A DNA stretch of 57,500 bases from Bacillus licheniformis DSM 13 = ATCC 14580 (GCF_000011645.1 NC_006270.3:100001-157500); one strand, 5' to 3'; shown: positions 24,592-33,784, counted from the stretch's first letter. Notes: generated from the sequence alone by a model not told the origin. Program-made: numbers and translations.

Positions 24592-27500
24592 TTGCTGGAT
24601 GTGAACAATTTTGAGTATATGAACATCGGTCTCGCTTCACCTGACAAAATCCGTTCATGGTCTTACGGAGAAGTGAAAAAGCCTGAAACAATCAACTATC
24701 GTACTTTGAAACCTGAAAAAGATGGTCTATTCTGCGAGCGCATTTTCGGTCCTCAAAAGGACTGGGAATGCCACTGCGGAAAGTACAAGCGGGTTCGTTA
24801 TAAAGGCGTAGTCTGCGACCGTTGTGGAGTTGAAGTAACCCGGGCTAAAGTCCGTCGTGAGAGAATGGGGCATATCGAGCTGGCAGCCCCGGTTTCTCAC
24901 ATCTGGTATTTTAAAGGAATTCCGAGCCGTATGGGTCTTGTGCTGGATATGTCTCCGCGCGCATTGGAAGAAGTCATTTACTTTGCTTCTTACGTCGTAA
25001 CAGATCCGGCCAATACACCGCTCGAGAAAAAACAGCTTCTTTCTGAAAAAGAGTATCGGGCGTACCTCGATAAATACGGAAATAAATTCCAAGCGTCAAT
25101 GGGTGCTGAAGCGATTCATAAGCTCCTTCAAGATATCGACCTCGATAAAGAAGTGGATATGCTGAAAGAAGAGCTTAAAACGTCACAAGGACAGCGCCGC
25201 ACACGTGCGATCAAACGTCTGGAAGTATTGGAAGCCTTCCGCAATTCCGGAAATAAGCCGTCATGGATGATCCTCGACGTTCTTCCGGTCATTCCGCCTG
25301 AGCTGCGACCAATGGTACAGCTTGACGGTGGACGTTTTGCAACTTCCGATCTGAACGATTTGTATCGCCGCGTAATCAACCGTAACAATCGTTTAAAACG
25401 TCTTCTGGACCTTGGAGCGCCAAGCATTATCGTTCAAAACGAAAAGCGCATGCTTCAGGAAGCCGTGGACGCATTGATCGATAACGGACGCAGAGGACGT
25501 CCTGTTACAGGTCCAGGAAACAGACCGTTAAAATCCCTTTCTCACATGCTGAAAGGTAAACAAGGCCGTTTCCGTCAAAACCTTCTCGGTAAACGTGTTG
25601 ACTACTCAGGACGTTCGGTTATCGTCGTAGGTCCGAACCTGAAAATGTATCAATGCGGTCTTCCGAAAGAAATGGCGCTGGAACTGTTCAAGCCATTCGT
25701 CATGAAAGAGCTTGTTGAAAAGGGCCTTGCCCACAATATTAAGAGCGCGAAGCGTAAAATTGAGCGCGTTCAGCCGGAAGTCTGGGATGTCCTTGAATCA
25801 GTTATCAAAGAACACCCTGTGCTTCTCAACCGTGCACCTACGCTTCACAGATTAGGTATTCAAGCGTTTGAACCAACGCTTGTTGAAGGCCGTGCCATCC
25901 GTCTTCATCCGCTTGTATGTACGGCATACAACGCTGACTTTGACGGTGACCAAATGGCGGTTCACGTTCCTTTATCAGCAGAAGCGCAAGCTGAGGCGCG
26001 CATCCTTATGCTTGCTGCGCAAAACATCCTGAACCCTAAAGACGGAAAACCGGTTGTTACACCGTCTCAGGATATGGTACTTGGAAACTACTATCTGACG
26101 CTAGAACGCCCTGGTGCAGTCGGCGAAGGTATGATTTTCAAAGATACGGATGAAGCGCTGCTTGCTTACCAAAACGGATATGTTCATTTGCATACGAGAG
26201 TAGCCGTCGCGGTTAACTCATTGAAAAATGAAACGTTTACCGAAGAACAGCGTTCCAAGCTGCTCATTACAACTGTCGGAAAACTGATCTTCAACGAAAT
26301 TCTTCCGCCGTCGTTCCCATACATGAACGAACCGACGAAGAGCAACATTGAAGAAAAAACGCCTGACCGTTTCTTCTTGGATTACGGTGCAGATGTTAAA
26401 GAAGCCATTAAGAACCAAGAAATCAACCCGCCGTTCAAAAAAGGCATTTTGGGTAAAATCATTGCGGAGATCTTCAAAAGGTTCCATATTACAGAAACAT
26501 CAAAAATGCTTGACCGCATGAAAAACCTCGGCTTTAAATACTCTACAAAAGCCGGAATTACGGTCGGTGTTTCCGATATCGTCGTATTGGACGACAAACA
26601 GGAAATCCTTGAAGAAGCGCAAGGAAAAGTCGATAACGTGATGAAGCAGTTCAGACGCGGTCTGATTACTGAAGAAGAGCGTTATGAACGGGTCATTTCC
26701 ATCTGGAGTGCAGCTAAGGATACGATCCAAGGCAAGCTGATGAAATCCTTGGATGAAATCAACCCGATTTACATGATGAGTGATTCCGGAGCCCGGGGTA
26801 ACGCATCAAACTTTACGCAGCTTGCGGGTATGCGCGGTCTGATGGCCAACCCGGCCGGACGGATCATCGAACTTCCGATCAAGTCAAGTTTCCGTGAAGG
26901 TTTAACGGTACTCGAGTACTTTATCTCTACTCACGGTGCGCGTAAAGGTCTTGCGGATACGGCCCTTAAGACAGCCGACTCAGGTTACCTGACACGCCGT
27001 CTCGTAGACGTAGCCCAAGACGTCATCATTCGTGAGACTGACTGCGGCACAGACCGAGGCATTCTTGCCAAAGCCATCACGGAAGGCACAGAAGTGATCG
27101 AGCGTCTTGAAGAGCGTCTTGTCGGCCGATTCGCGAGAAAGCCTGTTAAACATCCGGAAACAGGTGAAGTGCTCGTGAATGAAAACGAGCTGATCGACGA
27201 AGATAAAGCGATTGAAATTGTCGAAGCAGGCATTGAAGAAGTGTGGATCCGCTCCGCATTTACATGTAATACGTCACATGGTGTATGTAAACGATGCTAC
27301 GGCCGCAACCTGGCAACAGGAACCGATGTCGAAGTCGGAGAAGCAGTCGGAATCATCGCTGCCCAGTCCATTGGTGAGCCGGGTACACAGTTAACGATGC
27401 GTACCTTCCATACGGGCGGGGTTGCCGGAGACGATATTACACAAGGTTTGCCGCGTATCCAGGAATTGTTTGAAGCGCGAAACCCTAAAGGTCAAGCGAC

Positions 27501-28191
27501 GATCTCTGAAATTGACGGTGTCGTGGCCGAAATCAATGAGGTTCGCGATAAACAGCAGGAAATCGTCGTTCAGGGCGAAGTCGAAAGCCGTTCATATACG
27601 GCGCCTTACAACGCGCGCTTGAAAGTCACTGAAGGAGAGAAGATTTCTCGTGGTCAAGTGCTGACAGAAGGTTCGGTTGATCCGAAAGAGCTTCTGAAAG
27701 TCACTGACATCACCACGGTCCAAGAATACCTGCTTCATGAAGTGCAGAAGGTTTATCGTATGCAGGGGGTTGAAATCGGAGATAAGCACGTCGAGGTTAT
27801 GGTTCGCCAGATGCTTCGCAAAGTGCGCGTCATCGATGCCGGCGACACGGAAGTGCTGCCAGGCACGCTGCTCGATATTCACCAGTTTACAGAAGCAAAC
27901 AAAAAAGTTCTGCTTGAAGGCAAACGCCCTGCAACTGGCCGTCCGGTGCTTCTCGGTATCACCAAAGCATCGCTTGAAACGGATTCCTTCCTGTCTGCCG
28001 CGTCATTCCAGGAAACAACACGTGTCCTGACAGATGCAGCGATCAAAGGAAAACGTGATGAGCTTCTCGGCCTGAAAGAGAATGTTATCATCGGTAAGCT
28101 TGTTCCTGCTGGAACGGGTATGCTGAACTATCGTAAAGTGAAGCCGGTATTGCAAGTCCAATCATCTGATGAAATGGTTCCGGCTGAATAA
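24592..28191 (+). CDS. rpoC: DNA-directed RNA polymerase subunit beta'
   Basis: RpoC carries the catalytic magnesium site and clamp. The 1199-residue protein has the N-terminal zinc site (CHCGKYKRVRYKGVVCDRCG), the active-site motif NADFDGDQMAVH with Asp449, Asp451 and Asp453, a trigger-loop region (GEPGTQLTMRTFHTGG), and a second zinc site (CNTSHGVCKRCYG). The start is TTG at 24592, 8 bases after AAGGGAGGT; a GTG-initiated frame from 24550 would add 14 residues across the ribosome-binding site and is rejected. It follows rpoB by 59 bases and ends at a long inverted repeat. Confidence 0.98.
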   Translation: MLDVNNFEYMNIGLASPDKIRSWSYGEVKKPETINYRTLKPEKDGLFCERIFGPQKDWECHCGKYKRVRYKGVVCDRCGVEVTRAKVRRERMGHIELAAPVSHIWYFKGIPSRMGLVLDMSPRALEEVIYFASYVVTDPANTPLEKKQLLSEKEYRAYLDKYGNKFQASMGAEAIHKLLQDIDLDKEVDMLKEELKTSQGQRRTRAIKRLEVLEAFRNSGNKPSWMILDVLPVIPPELRPMVQLDGGRFATSDLNDLYRRVINRNNRLKRLLDLGAPSIIVQNEKRMLQEAVDALIDNGRRGRPVTGPGNRPLKSLSHMLKGKQGRFRQNLLGKRVDYSGRSVIVVGPNLKMYQCGLPKEMALELFKPFVMKELVEKGLAHNIKSAKRKIERVQPEVWDVLESVIKEHPVLLNRAPTLHRLGIQAFEPTLVEGRAIRLHPLVCTAYNADFDGDQMAVHVPLSAEAQAEARILMLAAQNILNPKDGKPVVTPSQDMVLGNYYLTLERPGAVGEGMIFKDTDEALLAYQNGYVHLHTRVAVAVNSLKNETFTEEQRSKLLITTVGKLIFNEILPPSFPYMNEPTKSNIEEKTPDRFFLDYGADVKEAIKNQEINPPFKKGILGKIIAEIFKRFHITETSKMLDRMKNLGFKYSTKAGITVGVSDIVVLDDKQEILEEAQGKVDNVMKQFRRGLITEEERYERVISIWSAAKDTIQGKLMKSLDEINPIYMMSDSGARGNASNFTQLAGMRGLMANPAGRIIELPIKSSFREGLTVLEYFISTHGARKGLADTALKTADSGYLTRRLVDVAQDVIIRETDCGTDRGILAKAITEGTEVIERLEERLVGRFARKPVKHPETGEVLVNENELIDEDKAIEIVEAGIEEVWIRSAFTCNTSHGVCKRCYGRNLATGTDVEVGEAVGIIAAQSIGEPGTQLTMRTFHTGGVAGDDITQGLPRIQELFEARNPKGQATISEIDGVVAEINEVRDKQQEIVVQGEVESRSYTAPYNARLKVTEGEKISRGQVLTEGSVDPKELLKVTDITTVQEYLLHEVQKVYRMQGVEIGDKHVEVMVRQMLRKVRVIDAGDTEVLPGTLLDIHQFTEANKKVLLEGKRPATGRPVLLGITKASLETDSFLSAASFQETTRVLTDAAIKGKRDELLGLKENVIIGKLVPAGTGMLNYRKVKPVLQVQSSDEMVPAE

Positions 28192-28200
28192 ATAAAAAAT

Positions 28201-28256
28201 CCTAAAGAAGGATGTCACTAAAAATTGTCATCATATGTTGACATCCTTCTTTCAGG
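28201..28256 (+). repeat. Long inverted repeat downstream of rpoC
   Basis: CCTAAAGAAGGATGTCA (28201-28217) and TGACATCCTTCTTTCAGG (28239-28256) are reverse complements with a single bulged base, separated by 21 bases. It starts 10 bases after the rpoC stop and probably protects or terminates rpoBC mRNA, though no T tract follows. Its right arm contains the -35 element of the str operon promoter. Confidence 0.9.
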
Positions 28257-28266
28257 ATGATAATAT
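28238..28266 (+). promoter_or_regulatory. str operon promoter (ahead of rplGB-rpsL)
   Basis: Consensus TTGACA (28238-28243) and TAATAT (28261-28266), preceded by extended TGa, are exactly 17 bp apart. The -35 and most of the spacer form the right arm of the rpoC-distal inverted repeat. Confidence 0.85.
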
Positions 28267-28310
28267 AACCAAGGTGCTCAATTTAAACCTGTTACTTTGG
28301 AGGATATATG

Positions 28311-28559
28311 ATGTCTTATGATAAAGTATCACAGGCTCAATCTATTATTATCGGTACGAAGCAGACAGTCAAAGCACTGAAGCGCAATTCTGTTAAGGAA
28401 GTCGTCGTAGCAAAGGACGCTGATCCTTGTCTGACGTCAGGTGTTATCAATCTGGCAAATGAACAAGGGGTTCCAGTCTCAATGGCAGAGTCCATGAAAA
28501 AGCTCGGCAAAGCCTGCGGAATTGAAGTCGGAGCTGCAGCTGTTGCCATTATTCAATAA
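28311..28559 (+). CDS. rplGB: L7Ae-family K-turn RNA-binding protein YbxF
   Basis: This 82-residue protein has the whole L7Ae/L30e fold: GTKQTVKALKRNSVKEVVVAKDADP followed by the C-terminal VEVGAAAVAI-type strand (GIEVGAAAVAII). The B. subtilis homologue binds kink-turn RNA and associates with ribosomes of growing cells; its exact site is not settled to my knowledge. ATG 28311 is 7 bases from GGAGG; the ATG at 28308 is only 4 bases away. It is the first gene of the str operon, ahead of rpsL. Confidence 0.93.
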   Translation: MSYDKVSQAQSIIIGTKQTVKALKRNSVKEVVVAKDADPCLTSGVINLANEQGVPVSMAESMKKLGKACGIEVGAAAVAIIQ

Positions 28560-28663
28560 CGTACTCGTTGTTTTTGCTTTTATGCAAAGGCATTGTTTTT
28601 TGCTTTTAAATGAACCACCTGGGTATGTGGGTTATAAAACGTAATGAAGGGAGGAAATACAAA

Positions 28664-29080
28664 ATGCCTACAATTAATCAGCTAGTCCGCAAAGGACGCG
28701 TAAGCAAAGTTGAAACTTCTAAGTCTCCAGCACTTAACAAAGGATACAACAGCTTCAAGAAAGAGCACACTAACGTATCTTCACCACAAAAACGCGGAGT
28801 ATGTACCCGTGTTGGTACAATGACACCGAAGAAGCCGAACTCAGCGCTTCGTAAATATGCCCGTGTTCGCTTAACTAACGGAATCGAGGTTACAGCCTAC
28901 ATTCCTGGTATCGGACACAACCTGCAAGAGCACAGTGTCGTATTGATCCGCGGTGGACGTGTAAAAGACTTACCGGGGGTACGCTACCACATCGTGCGTG
29001 GCGCACTTGATACTGCCGGAGTTGAAAACCGTGCACAAGGCCGTTCTAAATACGGTACAAAACGTCCTAAGAAAAAATAA
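28664..29080 (+). CDS. rpsL: 30S ribosomal protein S12
   Basis: S12 sits at the decoding centre and controls accuracy. The protein is 138 residues, the long form with a Bacillus-type insertion (NKGYNSFKKEHTNVSSPQKR). The streptomycin-related loops TPKKPNSALRK and GGRVKDLPGVRYH are wild type, so no classic resistance change is present. ATG 28664 follows AAGGGAGG; the upstream open frame to 28610 has no initiation signal. In its leader AACCAC (28613-28618) can pair with GTGGGTT (28628-28634) with one bulge. Confidence 0.97.
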   Translation: MPTINQLVRKGRVSKVETSKSPALNKGYNSFKKEHTNVSSPQKRGVCTRVGTMTPKKPNSALRKYARVRLTNGIEVTAYIPGIGHNLQEHSVVLIRGGRVKDLPGVRYHIVRGALDTAGVENRAQGRSKYGTKRPKKK

Positions 29081-29245
29081 TTCCGTTTGAATACAAATAA
29101 AAGGGTTTTTAAAAGCAAGGAGTTCTGGCAATGCTGTTAAGGGCGTCGGGCTTTTCGCGCCAAGCGTCAGTTTGATCCCGGCAGCTGAACCGTGAAATCC
29201 CTCTGCTTGCTGTAAACCCGTAACAAGAGAAGGGAGGATAATCAG
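29081..29245 (+). promoter_or_regulatory. rpsL-rpsG intergenic RNA element
   Basis: This 165-nt gap is unusually long for the operon and is rich in pairing potential. GCTG (29132-29135) with CAGC (29182-29185) encloses GC-rich inner pairs. CCCTCT-CTTG near 29199-29209 can pair, with bulges, with CAAG-AG-A-GGG at 29224-29234, which would cover the rpsG ribosome-binding site AAGGGAGG. In E. coli the same gap is the S7 autoregulatory site; equivalence here is inferred. Confidence 0.4.
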
Positions 29246-29716
29246 ATGCCACGTAAAGGTCCTGTAGCAAAAAGAGACGTTTTACCTGATCCGCTTTACA
29301 ACTCTAAACTGGTTACTCGTTTGATCAACAAAATGATGATCGACGGTAAAAAAGGTAAAGCTCAAACAATCCTATACAAGTCATTCGATATTATTAAAGA
29401 ACGTACCGGCAACGATGCAATGGAGGTTTTCGAACAAGCATTGAAGAACATCATGCCAGTGCTTGAAGTTAAAGCACGCCGCGTAGGTGGTGCGAACTAC
29501 CAAGTACCTGTAGAGGTTCGTCCTGAACGCCGTACGACTCTTGGACTTCGCTGGTTAGTAAACTACGCTCGTCTTCGCGGAGAAAAAACGATGGAAGAGC
29601 GTTTAGCTAACGAAATCCTTGATGCAGCTAACAACACTGGTGCTGCTGTTAAGAAACGTGAAGATACTCATAAGATGGCTGAAGCAAACAAAGCGTTCGC
29701 TCACTATCGCTGGTAA
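29246..29716 (+). CDS. rpsG: 30S ribosomal protein S7
   Basis: S7 nucleates assembly of the 30S head and lies near the E site. The 156-residue protein begins MPRKGPVAKRDVLPDPLYNS and has the family signature ARRVGGANYQVPVEVRPERR around residues 76-95, with a C-terminal arm ending FAHYRW. The start follows AAGGGAGGATAATCAG. It belongs to rplGB-rpsL-rpsG-fusA-tuf and is separated from rpsL by an unusually long, structured gap. Confidence 0.97.
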   Translation: MPRKGPVAKRDVLPDPLYNSKLVTRLINKMMIDGKKGKAQTILYKSFDIIKERTGNDAMEVFEQALKNIMPVLEVKARRVGGANYQVPVEVRPERRTTLGLRWLVNYARLRGEKTMEERLANEILDAANNTGAAVKKREDTHKMAEANKAFAHYRW

Positions 29717-29765
29717 TCTCACACGACAAAATATTATTCCCTAAGAAGGAAGGAGAAAAGACCCA

Positions 29766-31844
29766 ATGGCAAGAGAGTTCTCCTTAGAAAAAACTCGTAA
29801 TATCGGAATCATGGCTCACATCGATGCCGGTAAAACGACAACAACTGAACGTATCTTGTTCTACACAGGCCGTATCCATAAAATTGGTGAAACTCACGAA
29901 GGGGCTTCCCAAATGGACTGGATGGAGCAGGAACAAGAACGCGGTATCACAATCACATCTGCTGCAACAACTGCACAGTGGAAAGGCTACCGCGTAAACA
30001 TCATCGACACACCAGGACACGTAGACTTCACAGTTGAGGTTGAACGTTCCCTGCGCGTACTTGATGGTGCCGTTGCCGTTCTTGACGCACAATCAGGCGT
30101 TGAGCCGCAAACTGAAACAGTTTGGCGTCAGGCGACAACTTACGGAGTACCTCGTATCGTATTTGTCAACAAGATGGACAAAACGGGTGCGGACTTCCTT
30201 TACTCTGTAGGAACTCTTAGAGACCGTCTTGAGGCGAACGCTCACGCGATCCAATTACCGATTGGCGCCGAAGACAATTTTGAAGGGATCATCGACCTTG
30301 TAGAAAACGTTGCGTACTACTATGAAGATGACCTTGGAACACGCTCTGAAGCGCGTGAAATCCCTGCTGAGTACAAAGACAAAGCTGAAGAGCTTCGCGC
30401 TAGCTTGATTGAAGCTGTTGCTGAGCTTGATGAAGAGCTTATGATGAAGTACTTGGAAGGTGAAGAAATCACAGTTGACGAGCTGAAAGCAGCAATCCGC
30501 AAAGGAACTTGTAACGTTGAGTTCTATCCGGTTCTATGTGGTTCAGCTTTCAAAAACAAAGGTGTTCAATTAGTGCTTGACGCAGTTCTTGACTACCTGC
30601 CAGCTCCAACTGACGTACCAGCAATCAAAGGTACTCTGCCTGATTCTGATGAAGAGGTTACTCGTGAGTCTTCTGACGATGCACCTTTCTCAGCGCTTGC
30701 ATTTAAAGTTATGACTGACCCTTACGTTGGTAAATTGACGTTCTTCCGTGTGTACTCAGGAACACTTGATTCCGGTTCATACGTAAGAAACTCAACAAAA
30801 GGCAAACGTGAGCGCGTCGGCCGTATCCTGCAAATGCACGCCAACAGCCGTGAAGAAATCTCTACTGTGTACGCAGGGGATATCGCTGCTGCTGTAGGTT
30901 TGAAAGACACGACTACAGGGGACACGCTTTGCGACGAGAAAAACCTTGTTATCCTGGAATCAATGGAATTCCCTGAGCCTGTTATCCACGTTGCAATCGA
31001 GCCTAAATCTAAGGCTGACCAAGACAAAATGTCTACTGCACTGGCTAAATTGGCTGAAGAGGATCCAACATTCCGTGCGCATACTGACCCTGAAACAGGT
31101 CAAACGATCATCGGCGGTATGGGTGAGCTTCACCTTGATATCATCGTTGACCGTATGAAACGCGAATTTAAAGTTGAAGCCAACGTCGGTGCTCCTCAAG
31201 TTGCGTATCGTGAAACATTCCGTGCGAGCGCGCAAGTTGAAGGTAAATTCGTACGTCAGTCTGGTGGACGCGGACAGTTCGGACACGTTTGGATCGAATT
31301 CTCTCCAAACGAAGAAGGAAAAGGCTTTGAGTTCGAAAACGCAATCGTCGGTGGTGTCGTTCCTCGTGAATACATTCCGGCTGTTCAAGCAGGACTTGAA
31401 GATGCACTTCAAAACGGTGTAGTCGCAGGTTACCCTGTTATCGACATCAAAGCGAAACTTTTTGACGGTTCTTACCACGATGTCGACTCTAACGAAATGG
31501 CGTTTAAAATCGCTGCTTCCATGGCGCTTAAAAACGCGGCAAGCAAGTGTAACCCAGTTATTCTTGAGCCGATCTCCAAAGTTGAAGTCGTTATCCCAGA
31601 AGAATACATGGGAGACATCATGGGCGACATTACGTCACGCCGCGGTCGCGTAGAAGGTATGGAAGGACGCGGAAACGCTCAGGTCGTTCGCGCGATGGTT
31701 CCACTTTCTGAAATGTTCGGTTACGCTACGGCTCTCCGTTCAAACACACAAGGACGCGGTACGTTCACAATGGTCTTTGACCACTATGAAGAAGTGCCTA
31801 AGAGCATCGCTGATGAGATCATCAAAAAAAATCAAGGTGAATAA
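29766..31844 (+). CDS. fusA: Elongation factor G
   Basis: EF-G is the GTPase that drives translocation. The 692-residue protein shows G1 AHIDAGKTTTTERIL (about 18-32), the effector segment ERGITITSAATT, G3 DTPGHVDF and G4 NKMDKTGAD. Domain IV is seen in YRETFRASAQVEGKFVRQSGGRGQFGHV, and the C-terminal domain V (MEGRGNAQVVRAMVPLSEMFGYAT) is complete. The fusidic-acid-relevant regions look ordinary. The ribosome-binding site AAGGAAGGAGAAAAG is strong. tuf follows under its own additional promoter. Confidence 0.98.
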   Translation: MAREFSLEKTRNIGIMAHIDAGKTTTTERILFYTGRIHKIGETHEGASQMDWMEQEQERGITITSAATTAQWKGYRVNIIDTPGHVDFTVEVERSLRVLDGAVAVLDAQSGVEPQTETVWRQATTYGVPRIVFVNKMDKTGADFLYSVGTLRDRLEANAHAIQLPIGAEDNFEGIIDLVENVAYYYEDDLGTRSEAREIPAEYKDKAEELRASLIEAVAELDEELMMKYLEGEEITVDELKAAIRKGTCNVEFYPVLCGSAFKNKGVQLVLDAVLDYLPAPTDVPAIKGTLPDSDEEVTRESSDDAPFSALAFKVMTDPYVGKLTFFRVYSGTLDSGSYVRNSTKGKRERVGRILQMHANSREEISTVYAGDIAAAVGLKDTTTGDTLCDEKNLVILESMEFPEPVIHVAIEPKSKADQDKMSTALAKLAEEDPTFRAHTDPETGQTIIGGMGELHLDIIVDRMKREFKVEANVGAPQVAYRETFRASAQVEGKFVRQSGGRGQFGHVWIEFSPNEEGKGFEFENAIVGGVVPREYIPAVQAGLEDALQNGVVAGYPVIDIKAKLFDGSYHDVDSNEMAFKIAASMALKNAASKCNPVILEPISKVEVVIPEEYMGDIMGDITSRRGRVEGMEGRGNAQVVRAMVPLSEMFGYATALRSNTQGRGTFTMVFDHYEEVPKSIADEIIKKNQGE

Positions 31845-31873
31845 TTGATTTTGCCTCTTCATTAAAGTATAAC
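31845..31873 (+). promoter_or_regulatory. tuf promoter
   Basis: TTGATT (31845-31850) and TATAAC (31868-31873) are 17 bp apart, beginning right after the fusA stop. It gives tuf transcription beyond that from the str promoter. Confidence 0.75.
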
Positions 31874-31888
31874 TACTATTGTAAGATG

Positions 31889-31916
31889 AGAAAGTGAAAC
31901 ATTGCTTTCACTTTCT
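31889..31916 (+). other. tuf 5' leader hairpin
   Basis: AGAAAGTGAAA (31889-31899) pairs perfectly with TTTCACTTTCT (31906-31916) around CATTGC. It begins about 16 bases after the predicted -10, so it would lie near the 5' end of the tuf transcript. No T tract follows, which argues for mRNA stabilisation rather than termination. Confidence 0.75.
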
Positions 31917-31963
31917 ATCACTCTATATAACAAAAACTAACCTTTTTAAGGAGGATTTTCAGA

Positions 31964-33154
31964 ATGGCTAAAGAAAAATTCGACCGTTCCAAATCACATG
32001 CCAACATTGGTACAATTGGACACGTTGACCATGGTAAAACTACATTAACAGCTGCTATCACTACTGTGCTTCATAAGAAATCTGGTAAAGGTACTGCTAT
32101 GGCATACGACCAAATCGACGGTGCTCCAGAAGAGCGCGAGCGCGGTATCACAATTTCTACTGCACACGTTGAGTACGAAACTGACAACCGTCACTATGCA
32201 CACGTTGACTGCCCAGGACACGCTGACTATGTTAAAAACATGATCACTGGTGCTGCGCAAATGGACGGTGCGATCCTTGTTGTTTCTGCTGCTGACGGCC
32301 CAATGCCACAAACTCGTGAGCACATCCTTCTTTCTCGTAACGTAGGTGTGCCTTACATCGTAGTATTCTTGAACAAATGCGACATGGTAGACGACGAAGA
32401 GCTTCTTGAGCTAGTTGAAATGGAAGTTCGCGATCTTCTTTCTGAGTATGAGTTCCCTGGTGACGATGTACCAGTTATCAAAGGTTCTGCTCTTAAAGCT
32501 CTTGAAGGAGATGCTCAGTACGAAGAAAAAATCTTTGAACTGATGGCTGCTGTTGACGAGTACATCCCAACTCCAGAGCGTGAAACTGACAAGCCATTCA
32601 TGATGCCTGTTGAGGACGTATTCTCAATCACAGGTCGTGGAACAGTTGCTACTGGACGCGTAGAGCGCGGACAAGTTAAAGTCGGTGACGAAGTTGAAAT
32701 CATCGGTCTTCAAGAAGAAAACAAGAAAACAACTGTTACAGGTGTTGAAATGTTCCGCAAGCTTCTTGACTATGCAGAAGCTGGAGACAACATCGGTGCA
32801 CTTCTTCGCGGTGTATCTCGTGAAGAAATCCAACGCGGTCAAGTACTTGCTCAACCAGGTACAATCACTCCGCACAAAAAATTCAAAGCTGAAGTTTACG
32901 TTCTTTCTAAAGAAGAGGGTGGACGTCACACTCCATTCTTCTCTAACTACCGCCCTCAGTTCTACTTCCGTACAACTGACGTAACTGGTATCATTCAGCT
33001 TCCAGAAGGCGTAGAAATGGTTATGCCTGGAGACAACATCGAAATGACTGTTGAATTGATTTCAACAATCGCGATCGAAGACGGAACTCGCTTCTCTATC
33101 CGTGAAGGCGGACGTACAGTTGGTTCTGGCGTTGTTTCTTCAATCATCGAATAA
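31964..33154 (+). CDS. tuf: Elongation factor Tu
   Basis: EF-Tu delivers aminoacyl-tRNA to the ribosome as a GTP complex. The 396-residue protein has G1 GHVDHGKTTLT, the switch I segment PEERERGITIST, G3 DCPGHADY and G4 NKCDMVDD, then beta-barrel domains 2 and 3 ending VGSGVVSSIIE. Codon use is extremely biased towards frequent codons. The start follows AAGGAGG. It has its own promoter and leader hairpin and ends at a strong terminator that closes the str operon. Confidence 0.98.
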   Translation: MAKEKFDRSKSHANIGTIGHVDHGKTTLTAAITTVLHKKSGKGTAMAYDQIDGAPEERERGITISTAHVEYETDNRHYAHVDCPGHADYVKNMITGAAQMDGAILVVSAADGPMPQTREHILLSRNVGVPYIVVFLNKCDMVDDEELLELVEMEVRDLLSEYEFPGDDVPVIKGSALKALEGDAQYEEKIFELMAAVDEYIPTPERETDKPFMMPVEDVFSITGRGTVATGRVERGQVKVGDEVEIIGLQEENKKTTVTGVEMFRKLLDYAEAGDNIGALLRGVSREEIQRGQVLAQPGTITPHKKFKAEVYVLSKEEGGRHTPFFSNYRPQFYFRTTDVTGIIQLPEGVEMVMPGDNIEMTVELISTIAIEDGTRFSIREGGRTVGSGVVSSIIE

Positions 33155-33166
33155 TACTTATAAAAT

Positions 33167-33198
33167 AAAAAACGAGATCCAGCCGGGTCTCGTTTTTT
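33167..33198 (+). terminator. str operon terminator
   Basis: AAAAAACGAGA (33167-33177) pairs perfectly with TCTCGTTTTTT (33188-33198), with TCC/GGG extending the stem inward over the loop AGCC. It lies 13 bases after the tuf stop. Confidence 0.93.
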
Positions 33199-33245
33199 AT
33201 TTTGAGCCGCTATGCTAAAGGGATTTATTTTCCGCCTGTAAGTCC

Positions 33246-33274
33246 TTGATTAACACTGCTTGAATCTGTATAAT
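33246..33274 (+). promoter_or_regulatory. S10 operon upstream promoter (P1)
   Basis: TTGATT (33246-33251) and consensus TATAAT (33269-33274) are 17 bp apart. It lies 202 bases before rpsJ and upstream of a second promoter in the same direction. Confidence 0.75.
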
Positions 33275-33294
33275 AAAAAAAGTGTGCAAAAGCC

Positions 33295-33313
33295 GGTAAT
33301 ATTCAATATTACC
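33295..33313. repeat. 19-bp palindrome between the tandem S10 promoters
   Basis: GGTAATATT (33295-33303), a central C, and AATATTACC (33305-33313) make a perfect inverted repeat. It lies downstream of P1 and ends at the base before the P2 -35 element. The single-base centre is typical of an operator for a dimeric regulator and poor for an RNA hairpin. No known binding protein is recognised. Confidence 0.85.
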
Positions 33314-33342
33314 TTGCAACATGCCTATAAATTTTGTATAAT
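33314..33342 (+). promoter_or_regulatory. S10 operon downstream promoter (P2)
   Basis: TTGCAA (33314-33319) and consensus TATAAT (33337-33342) are 17 bp apart. The transcript would have a leader of about 125 nt, in which GTGAGA (33372-33377) can pair with TCTCAC (33428-33433). A palindrome abuts the -35. Confidence 0.85.
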
Positions 33343-33370
33343 AGTGCATGTTGGTCTTTGACTGCGATGA

Positions 33371-33784
<414 letters not shown>

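Noticed and set aside
28664..29080. Streptomycin-resistance changes in rpsL
   Set aside because: TPKKPNSALRK and GGRVKDLPG are wild type.
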